Source: Psychrobacter sp. ANT_WB68
GTDB taxonomy: Bacteria > Pseudomonadota > Gammaproteobacteria > Pseudomonadales > Moraxellaceae
DNA length: 64,000 nt
NCBI RefSeq assembly: GCF_008369115.1
Contig: NZ_VOAZ01000002.1
Location: 682,001 to 746,000 of the forward strand
Direction: 5' to 3'
Shown: positions 63,319 through 64,000 of the stretch, one piece after another
Position numbering within the stretch: position 1 is the first letter of the stretch
How the letters are laid out: the number at the start of each line of letters is the position of its first letter
The notes under the pieces: model-generated
What the model was told of the DNA's origin: nothing
The model's database searches: none
The model's input: only the letters and a program-made list of their open reading frames with translations
Program-made: the position numbers and the translations under genes

Positions 63319-64000
63319 TTATGCAAACGCTGGCATGACATCATCAATGAAACGGCGTAACGATGCCCGCTTCTGCTCATAGGTCATGCTAGAATCAATC
63401 CAAAACGCAAATTCGTCATAACCCAATTCTTCATATATTTTGAGTTTTTCAATGACTTGATTTGGTGTCCCTATGGGCATGTTTTCTAACATTTTTTCAG
63501 GCGCGTACATGTCGATTTTTGACATCTCTTCTTCGGTCAATGTTTGAATAAGTCCTTGATGAATCGGACGTTCATTTTTGAACCATGCACCAAAGTAGCA
63601 ATAAAAACGGCTGATACATTTTGCTGCTTCCGCAACGTCATCGGCATTACTACCAACGTAAGCGTGCTGTAAAAGCATGATTTTGGGGTTTTTACCTTCT
63701 CCGTACTCAGTTTTTGCATTTTCAAAGGCTTTCATTAAGCTTTGGATTTCTGTCATACCTTGCCATAGTGGGGTAACTTGCACGTTGCAGCCATTTTCAA
63801 CCGCAAAATTATGGCTATGAGGGTCGCGTGCAGCAATCCACATTGGTACACCACCATCTTGTAGAGGTTTTGGGGCTGAGGTAGTAGATGGAAATTGTGT
63901 GTATTTGCCATCGTGCGCGTAGTCACCTTTCCATAGTTTTTGGACGGCAGGGACAAGTTCGCGCATACGACCTCCTGCTTCCATAGCATCCATACCCGGC
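63319..64000 (-). CDS. LLM-class (luciferase-like) flavin monooxygenase, C-terminal part
   Basis: The frame is open at the right edge, so the N-terminus is outside the window. RELVPAVQKLWKGDYAHDGK, GVPMWIAARDPHSHNFAVEN, and the end DEFAFWIDSSMTYEQKRASL are typical of bacterial-luciferase-like oxidoreductases that use reduced FMN and O2. First of the visible genes in the catabolic cluster; the matching flavin reductase may lie beyond the window. Confidence 0.88.
   Translation of the reverse strand, partial: PGMDAMEAGGRMRELVPAVQKLWKGDYAHDGKYTQFPSTTSAPKPLQDGGVPMWIAARDPHSHNFAVENGCNVQVTPLWQGMTEIQSLMKAFENAKTEYGEGKNPKIMLLQHAYVGSNADDVAEAAKCISRFYCYFGAWFKNERPIHQGLIQTLTEEEMSKIDMYAPEKMLENMPIGTPNQVIEKLKIYEELGYDEFAFWIDSSMTYEQKRASLRRFIDDVMPAFA

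Noticed and set aside
1-64000. tRNA, rRNA, prophage or integrase genes
   Set aside because: No cloverleaf, rRNA segment, phage structural gene or integrase was recognised by reading; a tRNAscan/Rfam run would be needed to exclude small RNAs.

Overview
The window looks like a chromosomal segment of a Psychrobacter-type bacterium (Moraxellaceae, Gammaproteobacteria). The basis is overall protein similarity in style, moderate A+T-rich composition, and gene sets typical of that group; no rRNA or marker gene is present to prove it. Both ends cut through genes: an M14 carboxypeptidase on the left and a luciferase-like monooxygenase on the right.

Layout. 1-5.1 kb: end of the peptidase, a lipoprotein, an orphan sensor kinase, and a patch of debris (IS3 transposase relic, an ABC ATPase with altered catalytic motifs, a LysR relic). 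5.1-11.6 kb: KtrB/KtrA potassium uptake, two lipoproteins and a Tat-exported PhoX-family protein. 11.7-20.1 kb: a complete histidine-utilization operon (hutU, a YjiH-type permease, hutH, hutG, hutI) with divergent hutC and a HutC-like palindrome between them. 20.2-25.6 kb: a DUF1003 protein and a periplasmic redox operon (YceI, triheme cytochrome c, Tat flavin amine oxidase, lipoprotein cytochrome c). 26-32.6 kb: a VIT1-type metal transporter, then a PepSY protein / small membrane protein / ApbE / ferric-reductase-like membrane protein operon, followed by its likely control operon (cytochrome b, response regulator, histidine kinase). TTAA-type half-sites spaced one helical turn apart precede both operons. 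33-44.5 kb: an esterase, two Sel1-repeat proteins, an XAC2610-like protein, a WG-repeat protein, a TnpB-only IS200/IS605 element inserted cleanly into a secreted-protein gene, unknown genes, and diaminopimelate dehydrogenase. 44.6-48.7 kb: a decayed iron-related locus (TonB-receptor, LysR and peptide-exporter ABC relics, a Fur-like palindrome, an intact PiuB/PepSY membrane protein) interrupted by an IS5-family element. 49-56.3 kb: a repeat-rich acidic protein and a molybdenum aldehyde oxidoreductase operon (2Fe-2S, FAD and Mo subunits, XdhC, MocA). 56.3-64 kb: a Fic relic, then BCCT transporter, C69-type Ntn hydrolase, NCS1 permease, aldehyde dehydrogenase and flavin monooxygenase, which look like one catabolic unit.

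The strongest observations are: (1) the IS605/TnpB insertion, whose removal restores one continuous reading frame and whose predicted guide matches that same locus; (2) the two-component-controlled PepSY/ApbE/ferric-reductase/cytochrome b module with repeated operator half-sites; (3) the iron locus dissolving into relics around an IS5 copy. Everything rests on reading the sequence and recalled family knowledge; no searches were run.
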